From an uncultured bacterium (GTDB lineage Bacteria > Desulfobacterota > Desulfovibrionia > Desulfovibrionales > Desulfovibrionaceae): a stretch of DNA of 10,485 nucleotides. How positions within the stretch are numbered: position 1 is the stretch's first letter; every line of letters starts with the position of its first letter. Shown here in pieces: positions 1-6,701 of the stretch. The translations under genes were made by a program, and so were the position numbers. Location of the stretch: positions 1 through 10,485 of the forward strand of contig CAJMRA010000054.1 of NCBI GenBank assembly GCA_905215675.1. The letters are read 5' to 3'. Below the pieces are notes generated by a model that saw nothing but the letters and a program-made list of their open reading frames with translations, was not told where the DNA came from and made no database searches.

Positions 1-55
1 GCGGTTTTTCCGCTCACTTTGGGCCGGGCGGCGCTGTGCCGCCGCCTCGCGTTTC
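1..55 (+). repeat. Right-hand part of dispersed structured repeat (copy C, cut by window edge)
   Basis: Bases 1-55 match 6772-6826 at 53 of 55 positions without gaps (differences at 21 and 47). The segment holds the 3' arm of hairpin 2 (TTTTTCCGC) and all of hairpin 3 (GGCGGC at 27-32, loop 33-37, GCCGCC at 38-43). Similarity to the complete copy fades after base 55, and no CTAG end is visible downstream. The left half must lie upstream of the window. Confidence 0.85.
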
Positions 56-124
56 TTTTCCTCTCGACCTCCGGGCGCGAGTTTGGCATGCTGGCCTTGC
101 GCGTCCGTGCCTCCGTCCGTGTGT

Positions 125-152
125 CGGCTCCGGGGAACGGAGCCGTTTCTTT
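125..152 (+). terminator. Intrinsic terminator-like hairpin upstream of the fumarase genes
   Basis: A perfect 8-bp stem, CGGCTCCG (125-132) with CGGAGCCG (138-145), closes a 5-nt loop GGGAA and is followed directly by TTTCTTT (146-152). This is the layout of a Rho-independent terminator for rightward transcription. It could end an upstream gene, or act as an attenuator in the fumarase leader, since the fumarase start lies only 60 nt further on. A second small hairpin (ACGCCG 164-169 with CGGCGT 174-179) follows. Confidence 0.55.
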
Positions 153-212
153 GCGGGCCGCCGACGCCGTTTGCGGCGTGCCCGGCATACAGCAACAAGC
201 AAGGGGCGTATC

Positions 213-1058
213 ATGAAGGAAATCCATGTGGCGGACATCAGCGCCGCCGTCGCCCGTCTCTGCGTGGACGCCTGCTGTCGGTTGCCCGCCGATGTCCGCG
301 CGGCTCTGGACGCCCGGCGGCAGGACGAACCGTCGCCGGTGGGGCGGGATATTCTGGGACAGCTCGCGCTGAACGCCGATATCGCGGCCGGGGAGGGCGT
401 GCCCATCTGTCAGGACACGGGGCTTGCGGTGGTTTTCGCCGACGTGGGGCAGGAGGTGCATATTGTGGGCGGCGGATTTGAAGACGCCGTCAACGAGGGC
501 GTGCGCCGCGGTTATGTGGACGGGTATCTGCGCAAATCCTGCGTCGCCGAACCGCTTTTCGAGCGCCGGAATACCGGGGACAATACGCCGGCCGTGCTGC
601 ATGTGCGCCTTGTTCCCGGCGACGGTCTGCGTCTGCGCCTTGCTCCCAAGGGAGCGGGGTCGGAAAACAAGAGTGTGGTCAGGATGCTTGTCCCCGCCGA
701 CGGCATCGAGGGCGTGCGCAAGGTCGTGCTGGACGCCGTGCAGGCAGCCGGTCCCAATTCCTGCCCGCCCATGGTCGTGGGCGTGGGGATCGGCGGCACC
801 ATGGAGCTGGCGGCCCTGTGCGCCAAGCGCGCGGCCGCGCGGGATTTGTGTTCCCGCAACGCCGATCCGCGCTATGCGGCCCTTGAAGACGAGCTGCTGG
901 ACATGATCAACAAGACCGGCATCGGGCCGCAGGGGCTGGGCGGGCGTACCACGGCGCTCAAGGTGCATGTGGAATGGACGCCGACGCATATCGCCTCCCT
1001 GCCCGTGGCGGTCAACATCAACTGTCATGCGGCGCGGCATGCCGAAGCGTTGCTGTAG
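213..1058 (+). CDS. Fumarate hydratase, class I (4Fe-4S), alpha subunit
   Basis: This is the N-terminal catalytic subunit of a two-subunit iron-sulfur fumarase, which hydrates fumarate to L-malate reversibly in the cytoplasm. The product is 281 aa, normal for the family. Three cysteines in family positions should hold the [4Fe-4S] cluster: C66 in PICQDTG, C184 in NSCPP and C271 in NINCHAARH. The KGAGSEN motif (residues 146-152) is the conserved substrate-site stretch. The start at 213 is preceded by AAGGGG (201-206) at a 6-nt spacing. Longer in-frame upstream starts would add a low-quality arginine-rich extension and run through the terminator-like hairpin. The beta subunit begins 11 nt after the stop. 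L(+)-tartrate dehydratase (TtdAB) belongs to the same family and cannot be excluded from sequence alone, but fumarase is much more likely in a sulfate reducer, where it serves the fumarate/succinate branch. Fold and reaction class are near certain; substrate slightly less so. Confidence 0.95.
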   Translation: MKEIHVADISAAVARLCVDACCRLPADVRAALDARRQDEPSPVGRDILGQLALNADIAAGEGVPICQDTGLAVVFADVGQEVHIVGGGFEDAVNEGVRRGYVDGYLRKSCVAEPLFERRNTGDNTPAVLHVRLVPGDGLRLRLAPKGAGSENKSVVRMLVPADGIEGVRKVVLDAVQAAGPNSCPPMVVGVGIGGTMELAALCAKRAAARDLCSRNADPRYAALEDELLDMINKTGIGPQGLGGRTTALKVHVEWTPTHIASLPVAVNINCHAARHAEALL

Positions 1059-1069
1059 GGGGGCTGTTC

Positions 1070-1636
1070 ATGAGCGATGACGTCAGACATATTCGCGCGC
1101 CCTTTGACGAGGACACGGCCCGCTCCCTGCGCGCGGGCGAGAGGGTTCTTGTTTCGGGCACGATTCTTGCCGCGCGCGACGCGGCCCACAAGCGCCTTGT
1201 GGAAACCCTGAACAGGGGAGAGCCCCTGCCGGTGGATCTGCGGGGACAAGTCGTTTATTATGTGGGGCCCAGCCCCGCCGCTCCGGGGCGGGTCATCGGT
1301 TCCGCCGGTCCGACCACGGCAGGGCGGATGGACGCCTATACGCCGACGCTCATAGCCCGGGCGGGTCTGCGCGGCATGATCGGCAAGGGCTACCGCAAGC
1401 CCGAAGTGGTGGAGGCCATGAAGGCGTACGGCGTGCCCTATCTTGCCGCCGTGGGCGGCGCGGGGGCGCTTATTGCCCGCTGCATCCGCAAATATACGGT
1501 GCTGGCCTACGAGGACCTCGGGCCGGAGGCCGTGGCGTCCCTTGAAGTCGAGAATTTTCCCGCCATTGTGGTTATCGACAGCGCGGGGCGGAACTATTAC
1601 GAAACGGGACAGGCGCTCTACAGGCAGTTGTCCTGA
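1070..1636 (+). CDS. Fumarate hydratase, class I, beta subunit
   Basis: This 188-aa protein corresponds to the C-terminal domain of long class I fumarases and pairs with the alpha subunit encoded just upstream. Visible family features are H40 in RDAAHKR, the GPTTAGRMD stretch (residues 80-88) and GMIGKG (102-107), all typical of the beta/C-terminal domain that completes the active site. The start at 1070 has a strong purine run, six G at 1058-1063, spaced 6 nt from the ATG; that run overlaps the last base of the alpha stop codon. The tight spacing implies co-transcription and coupled synthesis of the two subunits. A GC-rich hairpin follows 15 nt after the stop. TtdB of tartrate dehydratase is the only realistic alternative. 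Confidence 0.95.
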   Translation: MSDDVRHIRAPFDEDTARSLRAGERVLVSGTILAARDAAHKRLVETLNRGEPLPVDLRGQVVYYVGPSPAAPGRVIGSAGPTTAGRMDAYTPTLIARAGLRGMIGKGYRKPEVVEAMKAYGVPYLAAVGGAGALIARCIRKYTVLAYEDLGPEAVASLEVENFPAIVVIDSAGRNYYETGQALYRQLS

Positions 1637-1651
1637 GCGGGCGTCTCCGAT

Positions 1652-1675
1652 CCGGGATGCGGCGGCGCGTCCCGG
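1652..1675 (+). terminator. GC-rich hairpin after the fumarase operon
   Basis: A 10-bp stem pairs 1652-1661 with 1666-1675 around a 4-nt loop (GCGG); one pair is G-U and the rest are Watson-Crick. It lies 15 nt downstream of the beta-subunit stop. No T-run follows, so it is not a canonical intrinsic terminator. It could protect the 3' end of the mRNA or cause pausing. Confidence 0.35.
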
Positions 1676-1771
1676 TCCCGTCCGAAAACACCCGGGCCGC
1701 CGTTGCGACATCAGGCCCCCGCGGGCGCGGCGGCTTCCGTGCCGCGACGACGGGCGGAAAGGGGGTATCCC

Positions 1772-2506
1772 ATGAAAACGGCATTGATTGCGGCGGCGCT
1801 TCTCGTGGCCGCCCTGTGCCTGCTGGCGGGCTGCTCGTCCCAGCCGTTGCAGGGAATGACGGAATCGGAAAACGGGCTTCCCGTCCTGCTGTCCCGGGCG
1901 CGTCCGGCCGTCCTGTTCGCTCCGGCCGACGACGCGCGTTTCCTTTCCGCGGGCCTGCGCAGCCTGCGTCCCGAAACGCGCACCTCGCAGGGCGGAGACG
2001 CGCGGATATGGTTCGCCCTGTATGGTTCGGGGCAGGGTACGCTGGTCACGGCGCTGGCGGAAGCCGCTGATCCCTGGATATGGGACGCCGCGCACCATTC
2101 CCCGTTTCCGCCCCTGCGGCAGCTCCAGTACGAACAGCAGGGCGAGACGCTGTATGAAAGCCTGCTGTGCCTGACGGCGGAGCAGGACCCGTTCTGTGCG
2201 GAGGGTGGCGCCTGTCTTGTCTACCGCGCGACCTTTCTGTTGAATTTCAGAAAGATGCAGGTCATCGTGGAATATCATGAACCGCTGGAAGCGTCCCGCG
2301 TGCGGGATATCGCCCATCAGGAGGCGGTTCTCAACGCCTTTCAGGAAAGGGGAAGGGCCGCGTGCGCGGTACGCTTCCCGGACAAGGCGGAGGCAGCCCG
2401 GGCCGCGCGGGATTTTCAGCCCCTTTCACAGGCCGATCCGCGCTTTTCCCGCACGGTCCTTTCGCGCTGGACCGGAGAGTTGCAGCGCGCGGGCGGACGC
2501 CTGTAA
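1772..2506 (+). CDS. Putative lipoprotein of unknown function (possibly DUF4851-like)
   Basis: The 244-aa product begins with a lysine, a hydrophobic stretch (residues 4-20) and a clear lipobox LLAGC with the lipidated cysteine at C21, so it should be exported and anchored by lipid. Ser at +2 favours the outer membrane under the E. coli sorting rule. The mature part has no enzyme motif I recognise. It has four further cysteines (C133, C142, C148, C198) that could form disulfides in the periplasm. Small Desulfovibrio lipoproteins of this type have been grouped as DUF4851; I suggest that from general resemblance only. The start at 1772 has an excellent Shine-Dalgarno (AAAGGGGG, ending 6 nt before the ATG). 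The stop codon overlaps the start of the following AraC gene (TAATG), so the two are translationally coupled. The gap of 135 nt from the fumarase genes leaves room for its own promoter, though none is convincing. Confidence 0.85.
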   Translation: MKTALIAAALLVAALCLLAGCSSQPLQGMTESENGLPVLLSRARPAVLFAPADDARFLSAGLRSLRPETRTSQGGDARIWFALYGSGQGTLVTALAEAADPWIWDAAHHSPFPPLRQLQYEQQGETLYESLLCLTAEQDPFCAEGGACLVYRATFLLNFRKMQVIVEYHEPLEASRVRDIAHQEAVLNAFQERGRAACAVRFPDKAEAARAARDFQPLSQADPRFSRTVLSRWTGELQRAGGRL

Positions 2507-3411
2507 TGGCGTGTTCCCCGGAAGCGTCGCGCCTGTCGCCGCCCTATGATCGCGCCCGCCTGATTGCCCTGATCAGGCGCCTGCTGCCCGAACAGGGACA
2601 GCTGGCCGCGCCCGTGGACGGTCTGACGCTGATTCGTTATGACGCGCCGCAGGACGTGACCTGCTTTACGGAACCTTCCGTGGGACTGGTCGTGCAGGGG
2701 CGCAAGGAATCCCTGCTCGGGACGGAGCTGCTGCGCTACGGCGTGGGCGACGCCGTCGTCATCGGCGTGCCCATGCCCGGCGCAAGCAGGATTCTCGAGG
2801 CGTCGCCGGAAGCCCCCTTTCTGATTGTCTCCGTCGCCATCGACAGAAATCTGGTCCGGGAACTGGCGGCGCGGACGCCGGAACATCCTTCTCCCGTCCG
2901 GCATCGCCATCTGGGGGCTTCCGTGGCTCCGGCCACGCGGGATATGCTGGATGCCTTTTTCCGCCTGACCGTCCTGCTGGAACAGCCGGAGCGCGCGCTC
3001 CTGATGGCCCCCCTGATGGTGCGGGAACTGCTGTTTCATGTGCTTTCCGGGCCGCAGGGCGGCGATCTGCGCGCCATTTATGCGGAAGATTCCTGCGGCA
3101 ACAAGATCGCGCAGGCCATCGCCTGGCTGCGGGAACACTACACGTCGCCCCTGAACGTGCCCGCGCTGGCGCGTCAGGTCGGTATGGCGACCTCCTCCTT
3201 TCATCGCCGCTTCAAGGAAGTGACCTCGCTCAGTCCGTTGCAGTTCCAGAAGCGTCTGCGGCTGCACGAAGCCCGGCGTCTCATGCGCGGCGACCAGCTG
3301 GACGCCGGCAGCGCCGGGCGGGCCGTCGGCTATGAAAGTCCGTCGCAGTTCAGCCGGGAGTACAAGCGCCTTTTCGGCCAGCCTCCGGCGCGGCACGGGC
3401 GCATTTCGTAG
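2506..3411 (+). CDS. AraC-family transcriptional regulator with AraC_N effector domain (first of two)
   Basis: A 301-aa DNA-binding regulator. Residues about 35-190 match the AraC_N type of N-terminal domain (as in E. coli YqhC). Marks of this domain are VGLVVQGRKESLLG (59-72) and RYGVGDAVVIGVPMPG (77-92). Residues about 200-298 form the AraC/XylS DNA-binding domain with two helix-turn-helix units, near 217-240 (LARQVGMATSSFHRRFKEVT) and 267-291 (AVGYESPSQFSREYKRLFG). The ATG at 2506 overlaps the lipoprotein stop (TAATG), an arrangement that usually gives coupled translation; no separate ribosome site is obvious. A longer upstream in-frame start (2362) would place an extra 48 residues inside the lipoprotein coding region and is unlikely. 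The effector is unknown; in this subfamily some members sense aldehydes or control adjacent oxidoreductase genes, but no such gene is adjacent here. Confidence 0.92.
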   Translation: MACSPEASRLSPPYDRARLIALIRRLLPEQGQLAAPVDGLTLIRYDAPQDVTCFTEPSVGLVVQGRKESLLGTELLRYGVGDAVVIGVPMPGASRILEASPEAPFLIVSVAIDRNLVRELAARTPEHPSPVRHRHLGASVAPATRDMLDAFFRLTVLLEQPERALLMAPLMVRELLFHVLSGPQGGDLRAIYAEDSCGNKIAQAIAWLREHYTSPLNVPALARQVGMATSSFHRRFKEVTSLSPLQFQKRLRLHEARRLMRGDQLDAGSAGRAVGYESPSQFSREYKRLFGQPPARHGRIS

Positions 3412-3414
3412 CGG

Positions 3415-3559
3415 GGCGGATGACCGGGGGAATGCGGGGTTCCGGCGCGTCCCGTCATGCCGCCCGGCCAGAAGCGAGCGGCAAGAATGCGTTCTTTCCG
3501 CGAAACGACAGGCCCTGTGGTTTGAAACGCAATGCGTTTCAAACTGAACATGCTCCAGA
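3415..3559 (-). repeat. Dispersed structured repeat, inverted copy (copy B)
   Basis: Read on the - strand, 3544 down to 3459 matches 6718-6803 at 73 of 86 positions without gaps. It contains hairpin 1 (GTTTGAAACGC 3520-3530, loop AAT, GCGTTTCAAAC 3534-3544) and hairpin 2 (about 3481-3504). The left terminus is recognisable as TCTGGAGC (reverse complement of 3552-3559), against TCTAGAGC in the complete copy. Hairpin 3 appears to survive with a larger loop: 3415-3424 pairs with 3454-3464 with one bulge. The right boundary is uncertain and falls next to the stop codon of the upstream AraC gene. Confidence 0.8.
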
Positions 3560-3579
3560 AAACCGGACGGTGCGGAGTC

Positions 3580-4482
3580 ATGCAACGTGAAGATCCCCGT
3601 ACATTTTTCCATGACCGATTGAAGGACATGCTGCTGCGCCGTGTGACGACGGCGGGCAGCGCGGCGACGGACGTTCCCGGGCTGACGCTGCACAGACGCG
3701 ACATTCCGGGCAGGCCGGAACACTGCTTTTCCCGCCCCGTGCTGGCGTTCATCGTGCAGGGCGCCAAGCGTACGCTGGTGGGACGGGAGGAGTATCGCTA
3801 CAGCGAGGGGCAATGCCTTGTGGCGGGCATTACCATGCCGAACATGAGCTACTGCACGGACGCCTCTCCGGAGCGTCCCTATCTGGCGCTTTCGCTGGAA
3901 CTGGACAACGCCCTGATTGCGCGGCTTGCCGCCCGGCTTCCCGCCGTCGGGAACACTGCGCCGCAAAAATGCAGCGGCGTCTGGCCCGCGGATGCGGACC
4001 TGCTGGATACCCTGTGCCGGTTGACGGCCCTGCTGGACGCGCCGGAACGCCTGCCCGGCCTTGCGCCGATTCTTCTGCAACAGGCCCATCTTCTGCTTCT
4101 GCTGGGGCCGCAGGGCGGGCTGCTGCGCGCGCTCAATGCGCGGGGGAGCTGTCATCATCAGATTGTGCGCGCCGTCAATCTGCTGCTTGAGCGGATTGCG
4201 CAACCTCTGGATGTGGAGGAGCTGGCGCGCCGCGCGCATATGGCGGCCTCCACCTTCCGCCGCCGGTTCAGGGCCGTCACGGGCATGAGTCCGACCTTGT
4301 ACCACAAGCATTTGCAGCTGTACGAGGCGCAGCGCCTGATTCTGGAGGAACAGGCGGACGTGGCCGAGGCCGCCTACAGGGTCGGCTATCAGAGCCTGAG
4401 CCAGTTCAACCGGGATTACCGGCGTATTCTGGGCGTGTCCCCGGCACGCCATGCCCGCCAGTTGCGCGGGGAGCGGGGATAG
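3580..4482 (+). CDS. AraC-family transcriptional regulator with AraC_N domain (second of two)
   Basis: A 300-aa paralogue of the preceding regulator with the same architecture and length. The AraC_N signature is AFIVQGAKRTLVG (residues 56-68) with RYSEGQCLVAGITMPN (73-88); the two helix-turn-helix units are near 210-234 (LARRAHMAASTFRRRFRAVT) and 262-286 (AYRVGYQSLSQFNRDYRRILG). I chose ATG 3580 because it gives the same length as its neighbour. The in-frame ATG at 3532 lies in the loop of repeat hairpin 1 and the one at 3550 lies in the repeat's end, so the extra 10-16 residues would be repeat-derived. The ribosome site is poor (GGAG at 3574-3577, only 2 nt from the ATG), so 3550 or 3532 remain possible. 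The gene is separated from the first AraC gene by a repeat copy, so the two are not obviously one transcript. Effector and targets unknown. Confidence 0.9.
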   Translation: MQREDPRTFFHDRLKDMLLRRVTTAGSAATDVPGLTLHRRDIPGRPEHCFSRPVLAFIVQGAKRTLVGREEYRYSEGQCLVAGITMPNMSYCTDASPERPYLALSLELDNALIARLAARLPAVGNTAPQKCSGVWPADADLLDTLCRLTALLDAPERLPGLAPILLQQAHLLLLLGPQGGLLRALNARGSCHHQIVRAVNLLLERIAQPLDVEELARRAHMAASTFRRRFRAVTGMSPTLYHKHLQLYEAQRLILEEQADVAEAAYRVGYQSLSQFNRDYRRILGVSPARHARQLRGERG

Positions 4483-4514
4483 CGCGTTTTACCGTTTGCA
4501 AACGGTACGACGCG
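4483..4514. promoter_or_regulatory. 18-bp perfect palindrome between convergent genes (operator or hairpin)
   Basis: TACCGTTTGCAAACGGTA (4490-4507) is perfectly self-complementary. It is bracketed by CGCGT (4483-4487) and ACGCG (4510-4514), which also pair, giving an extended dyad across the space between the AraC stop and the comF stop. No T-run follows on either strand, so a standard intrinsic terminator is not supported. The spacerless dyad with a TTTGCAAA core resembles LacI-type operators, but its place at the 3' ends of two genes is more usual for a bidirectional stop or a mRNA-end structure. Confidence 0.6.
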
Positions 4515-4574
4515 AGGCGGCGCACAGTTCGGAAGGGGTGCGGGAAAGGACGGGGGCCGGGGAGAGGTTCCCTC

Positions 4575-5393
4575 TCAGGCGTCGTCCTGATTCCGCCGCC
4601 CGAAGGCGTGCAGCGGCGTACGGGCCAGCGTGACAAGATCGATGCGTTGCGCTCCCGCCGCAAGGAGCGCCCGGGCGGCCGCGCGGGCGGTGCTGCCCGT
4701 GGTGAAGATATCGTCCAGCAGCCAGAGACGCAGTCCTGCCGCCGCCGGAGAGGCCGCAAAGGAGCCGTGGAGGTTGCGGCGTCGTTCGCGGGCGCGCAGA
4801 CTGGATTGCGGCGCGTCGCAGGATGGACGGTACAGCAGCTCCGGGCGCACGGGCACTCCCAGAAGACGCCCCACGGCCAGCGCCAGTTCCTGCGCCTGAT
4901 TATAGCCGCGACGGCGCAGGCGCGGCAGGGGAAGAGGCATGGGGACCAGCGCGTCGGGCCGCGGCAGGCAGAGAAGACTGTCGAGCAGCAGGGGCGCAAG
5001 AGCGTCGGCAAGACGAAAGCGGCCGTGGAATTTGAGCTCCAGCAGCATGTCCCGCAAGGCCCCTTCATAGCGCCCGTAACAGGCCATGCCCTGCCACGGC
5101 GGCGGTTCCCGGAGGCAGTCGCCGCACAGGGCGGGCGTCGTCGGGGCGTTCGCCGGAAACGGAAAGGCGCAGCGACGGCACCGAGGCCCCTTCATGGGCG
5201 GGAGAGCGGCGAGGCAGCGCGCACAGAGCAGGCCCTCCGCCGTGCCGTCGTCGGTCGAGGGAGAGAAGGGCGCGCCGCAGTTCAGACAGCGGCGGGCGTC
5301 GAGGCCGAGCAGTTCCGCCCAGCGGCGCAGATGACGCGCAAGGCGTCGCGCAGGCGTCAGGCGGATGTCGCGCCCGTGATCCGCTGTGCCCAT
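4575..5393 (-). CDS. comF: ComF-family phosphoribosyltransferase-like protein
   Basis: The 272-aa product has the ComF layout. An N-terminal zinc-ribbon region carries two pairs of cysteine knuckles (C36/C39 with C57/C60, and C72/C75 with C90/C93), one set more than the minimum. A type I phosphoribosyltransferase domain follows, with RRGYNQAQELA (161-171) and the PRPP-binding loop LLDDIFTTGST (225-235). In naturally transformable bacteria ComFC helps take single-stranded DNA into the cell; in most others, including sulfate reducers, the role is undefined. I chose ATG 5393 because GGGGA lies 5 nt upstream; ATG 5444 is also in frame and would give 289 aa. Either start overlaps the end of the upstream flavoprotein gene (37 or 88 nt), so this is the third gene of a - strand operon. 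It converges on the second AraC gene with 92 nt between stops. Confidence 0.9.
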   Translation of the reverse strand: MGTADHGRDIRLTPARRLARHLRRWAELLGLDARRCLNCGAPFSPSTDDGTAEGLLCARCLAALPPMKGPRCRRCAFPFPANAPTTPALCGDCLREPPPWQGMACYGRYEGALRDMLLELKFHGRFRLADALAPLLLDSLLCLPRPDALVPMPLPLPRLRRRGYNQAQELALAVGRLLGVPVRPELLYRPSCDAPQSSLRARERRRNLHGSFAASPAAAGLRLWLLDDIFTTGSTARAAARALLAAGAQRIDLVTLARTPLHAFGRRNQDDA

Positions 5394-5947
5394 CGGCGTC
5401 CCCAGAGGCGTGCTTTTTCGGCGCGCGGGCGGCCGTCGTCGCATTTCCGCCAGTCGTCGGGGGTTTCCATGCCGCGCCAGCAGCGCGTGTCCGTCAGTTC
5501 CCGTCCCAGAAGGGGGAAAAAGTAGCGCAGACCCAAGGTCGCCCCGGTGAAGAGCTGCTCGCCTCTGGGCCGTCCCGCCGCCAGTCCCGCCACGGCCGGA
5601 CGCCGGGCGGCGGCAACGGGGGCGTGCCAGAAGCGCTGGGCGCGATCGAGAACGCCCTTGGCATGGGCCGGAAGGCCGTAAAAATAGATGGGCGCGGCCC
5701 AGAACACCAGATCGGCGGCGGCAATATCGGCAAAAAGGCGTTCCGCGTCATCGCCGGACAGGGGGCAGGCATGCGGAGGCGCGGCGCAGCGCCCGCATCC
5801 GCGACAGGGGCGGATGCGGATATCCCGCAGGGCCAGAAAACGGCAGGAAAGCCCGCCGTCTTCCGCACCCTCGGCAAAGAGATGCGCCATGGCGTCCGTG
5901 GTGCCGTCGCGGCGGGGGCTCGCCGCGAGAAGCAGAAGCTCCGGCAT
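5357..5947 (-). CDS. NAD(P)H-dependent FMN reductase / iron-sulfur flavoprotein-like protein
   Basis: A 196-aa flavodoxin-fold protein. The FMN phosphate-binding loop is SPRRDGTTDAM (residues 10-20), and the second flavin-contact stretch is AAPIYFYGLPAHAKGVLDR (84-102), both typical of the NADPH-dependent FMN reductase family. Between them lies a compact cysteine cluster C48-x2-C51-x2-C54-x6-C61, the spacing known for the [4Fe-4S] site of archaeal and anaerobe iron-sulfur flavoproteins (Isf). A role in cytoplasmic electron transfer or in reducing oxygen, peroxide or quinone-like compounds is inferred; the true substrate is unknown. The ATG follows the stop of the MBL gene after only 2 nt (TAGCCATG) with no strong ribosome site of its own, so coupled translation is likely. 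The last 37 nt overlap the start of comF. Confidence 0.85.
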   Translation of the reverse strand: MPELLLLAASPRRDGTTDAMAHLFAEGAEDGGLSCRFLALRDIRIRPCRGCGRCAAPPHACPLSGDDAERLFADIAAADLVFWAAPIYFYGLPAHAKGVLDRAQRFWHAPVAAARRPAVAGLAAGRPRGEQLFTGATLGLRYFFPLLGRELTDTRCWRGMETPDDWRKCDDGRPRAEKARLWGRRWAQRITGATSA

Positions 5948-5949
5948 GG

Positions 5950-6576
5950 CTATTCGGCAAAATCGCCGCAGAAGGGATTGTTTTTGCGTTCGTCGCCGAT
6001 GGTCGTCACCGGCCCGTGTCCGGGATAGACGATGGTTTCCGGCGGGAGGGCGAAGAGGCGTTCCCGGATGGAGCGCAGCAGCTGGGCATGATCGCCGCCG
6101 GGAAAGTCCGTGCGCCCGATGGAGCGGTGGAACAGGGCGTCGCCGCAGAAGACGGCCTTTTCCGCGGGGAAATAGATGGAGATGCCGCCCGGCGTGTGCC
6201 CGGGCGTATCCAGAATCGTGCAGGCCATGCCGCCCAGCGTGTGATCGCCGCGCGCAATGTCCTCGCCGTCATAGGCCGGAACGGGCGGAAAACCCCAGAT
6301 GCCGCCCTTGCCGGATTCCGTCTCCAGCAGGCAGCGATCATGCGGCGGCACGTGAACCGCGGCTCCGGTGGCCGCGGCCAGCGCCGCCACGCCGTACACG
6401 TGGTCGAAATGCAGGTGCGTCAGCACAATGTCGGCGATGCGCAGCCCGTTGGCGGCGGCAAAGTCCAGCATGGGCGCCGGATCGCCGCCCACGTCCACGG
6501 CGACGGCCATGCCGTCGGCATGGACAAGATAGCTGTTGGTTTGCAGGGGGCCGAGGGGAAAGGTTTCTATGGCCAT
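5950..6576 (-). CDS. MBL-fold metallo-hydrolase, glyoxalase II-like
   Basis: A 208-aa metallo-beta-lactamase-fold hydrolase of the small glyoxalase II-like (YcbL-type) group. The metal ligands are all present: THLHFDH (H54, H56, D58, H59), H127 in DTPGHTPGG, D146 in CGDALF and H187 in YPGHGP. The tail TTIGDERKNNPF (191-202) is the ending usual in this group. Such proteins hydrolyse thioesters of the S-D-lactoylglutathione kind or related persulfide/thioester substrates; which one here is unknown, and many anaerobes lack glutathione. The ATG at 6576 has a strong ribosome site (GAAGGAG, 5 nt away). An in-frame ATG at 6684 would add a low-complexity Arg/Pro extension and is rejected. It is the first gene of a three-gene - strand operon whose likely promoter lies in the repeat upstream. 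Confidence 0.92.
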   Translation of the reverse strand: MAIETFPLGPLQTNSYLVHADGMAVAVDVGGDPAPMLDFAAANGLRIADIVLTHLHFDHVYGVAALAAATGAAVHVPPHDRCLLETESGKGGIWGFPPVPAYDGEDIARGDHTLGGMACTILDTPGHTPGGISIYFPAEKAVFCGDALFHRSIGRTDFPGGDHAQLLRSIRERLFALPPETIVYPGHGPVTTIGDERKNNPFCGDFAE

Positions 6577-6701
6577 GAAGGCTCCTTCGTGTCGCGGTTG
6601 CAGCGGCCTGCGGCGGGGAAGGCACTCCGCGCCGCGGGCGTCGTCATGTCCTGTTGTGGTAGCGCAGAGCGCCCCGCGCGGCAAGTCCGTTTCTGGAAAA
6701 A

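Noticed and set aside
1025..2317. - strand open frame of 430 codons across the fumarase beta and lipoprotein genes
   Set aside because: It spans two well-supported + strand genes and the gap between them. The composition is typical of an antisense GC artefact.
3520..3544. Hairpin 1 of the inverted repeat read as a + strand promoter for the second AraC gene
   Set aside because: TTGAAA is present at 3522-3527, but the hexamer 17 nt on (TGAACA) matches the -10 consensus at only 2 of 6.
2416..4452. Long - strand open frame opposite both AraC genes (678 codons)
   Set aside because: It mirrors the + strand genes in a high-GC region where stops are rare. The translation is Arg/Gln/His-rich with no recognisable domain, while the opposite strand encodes two clear AraC proteins.
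4608..5525. + strand open frame of 305 codons opposite comF
   Set aside because: Antisense to a gene with conserved zinc and PRPP motifs; its own translation shows none.
5688..6578. + strand open frame of 296 codons opposite the flavoprotein and MBL genes
   Set aside because: Extremely Arg-rich and runs across two coupled real genes on the other strand.
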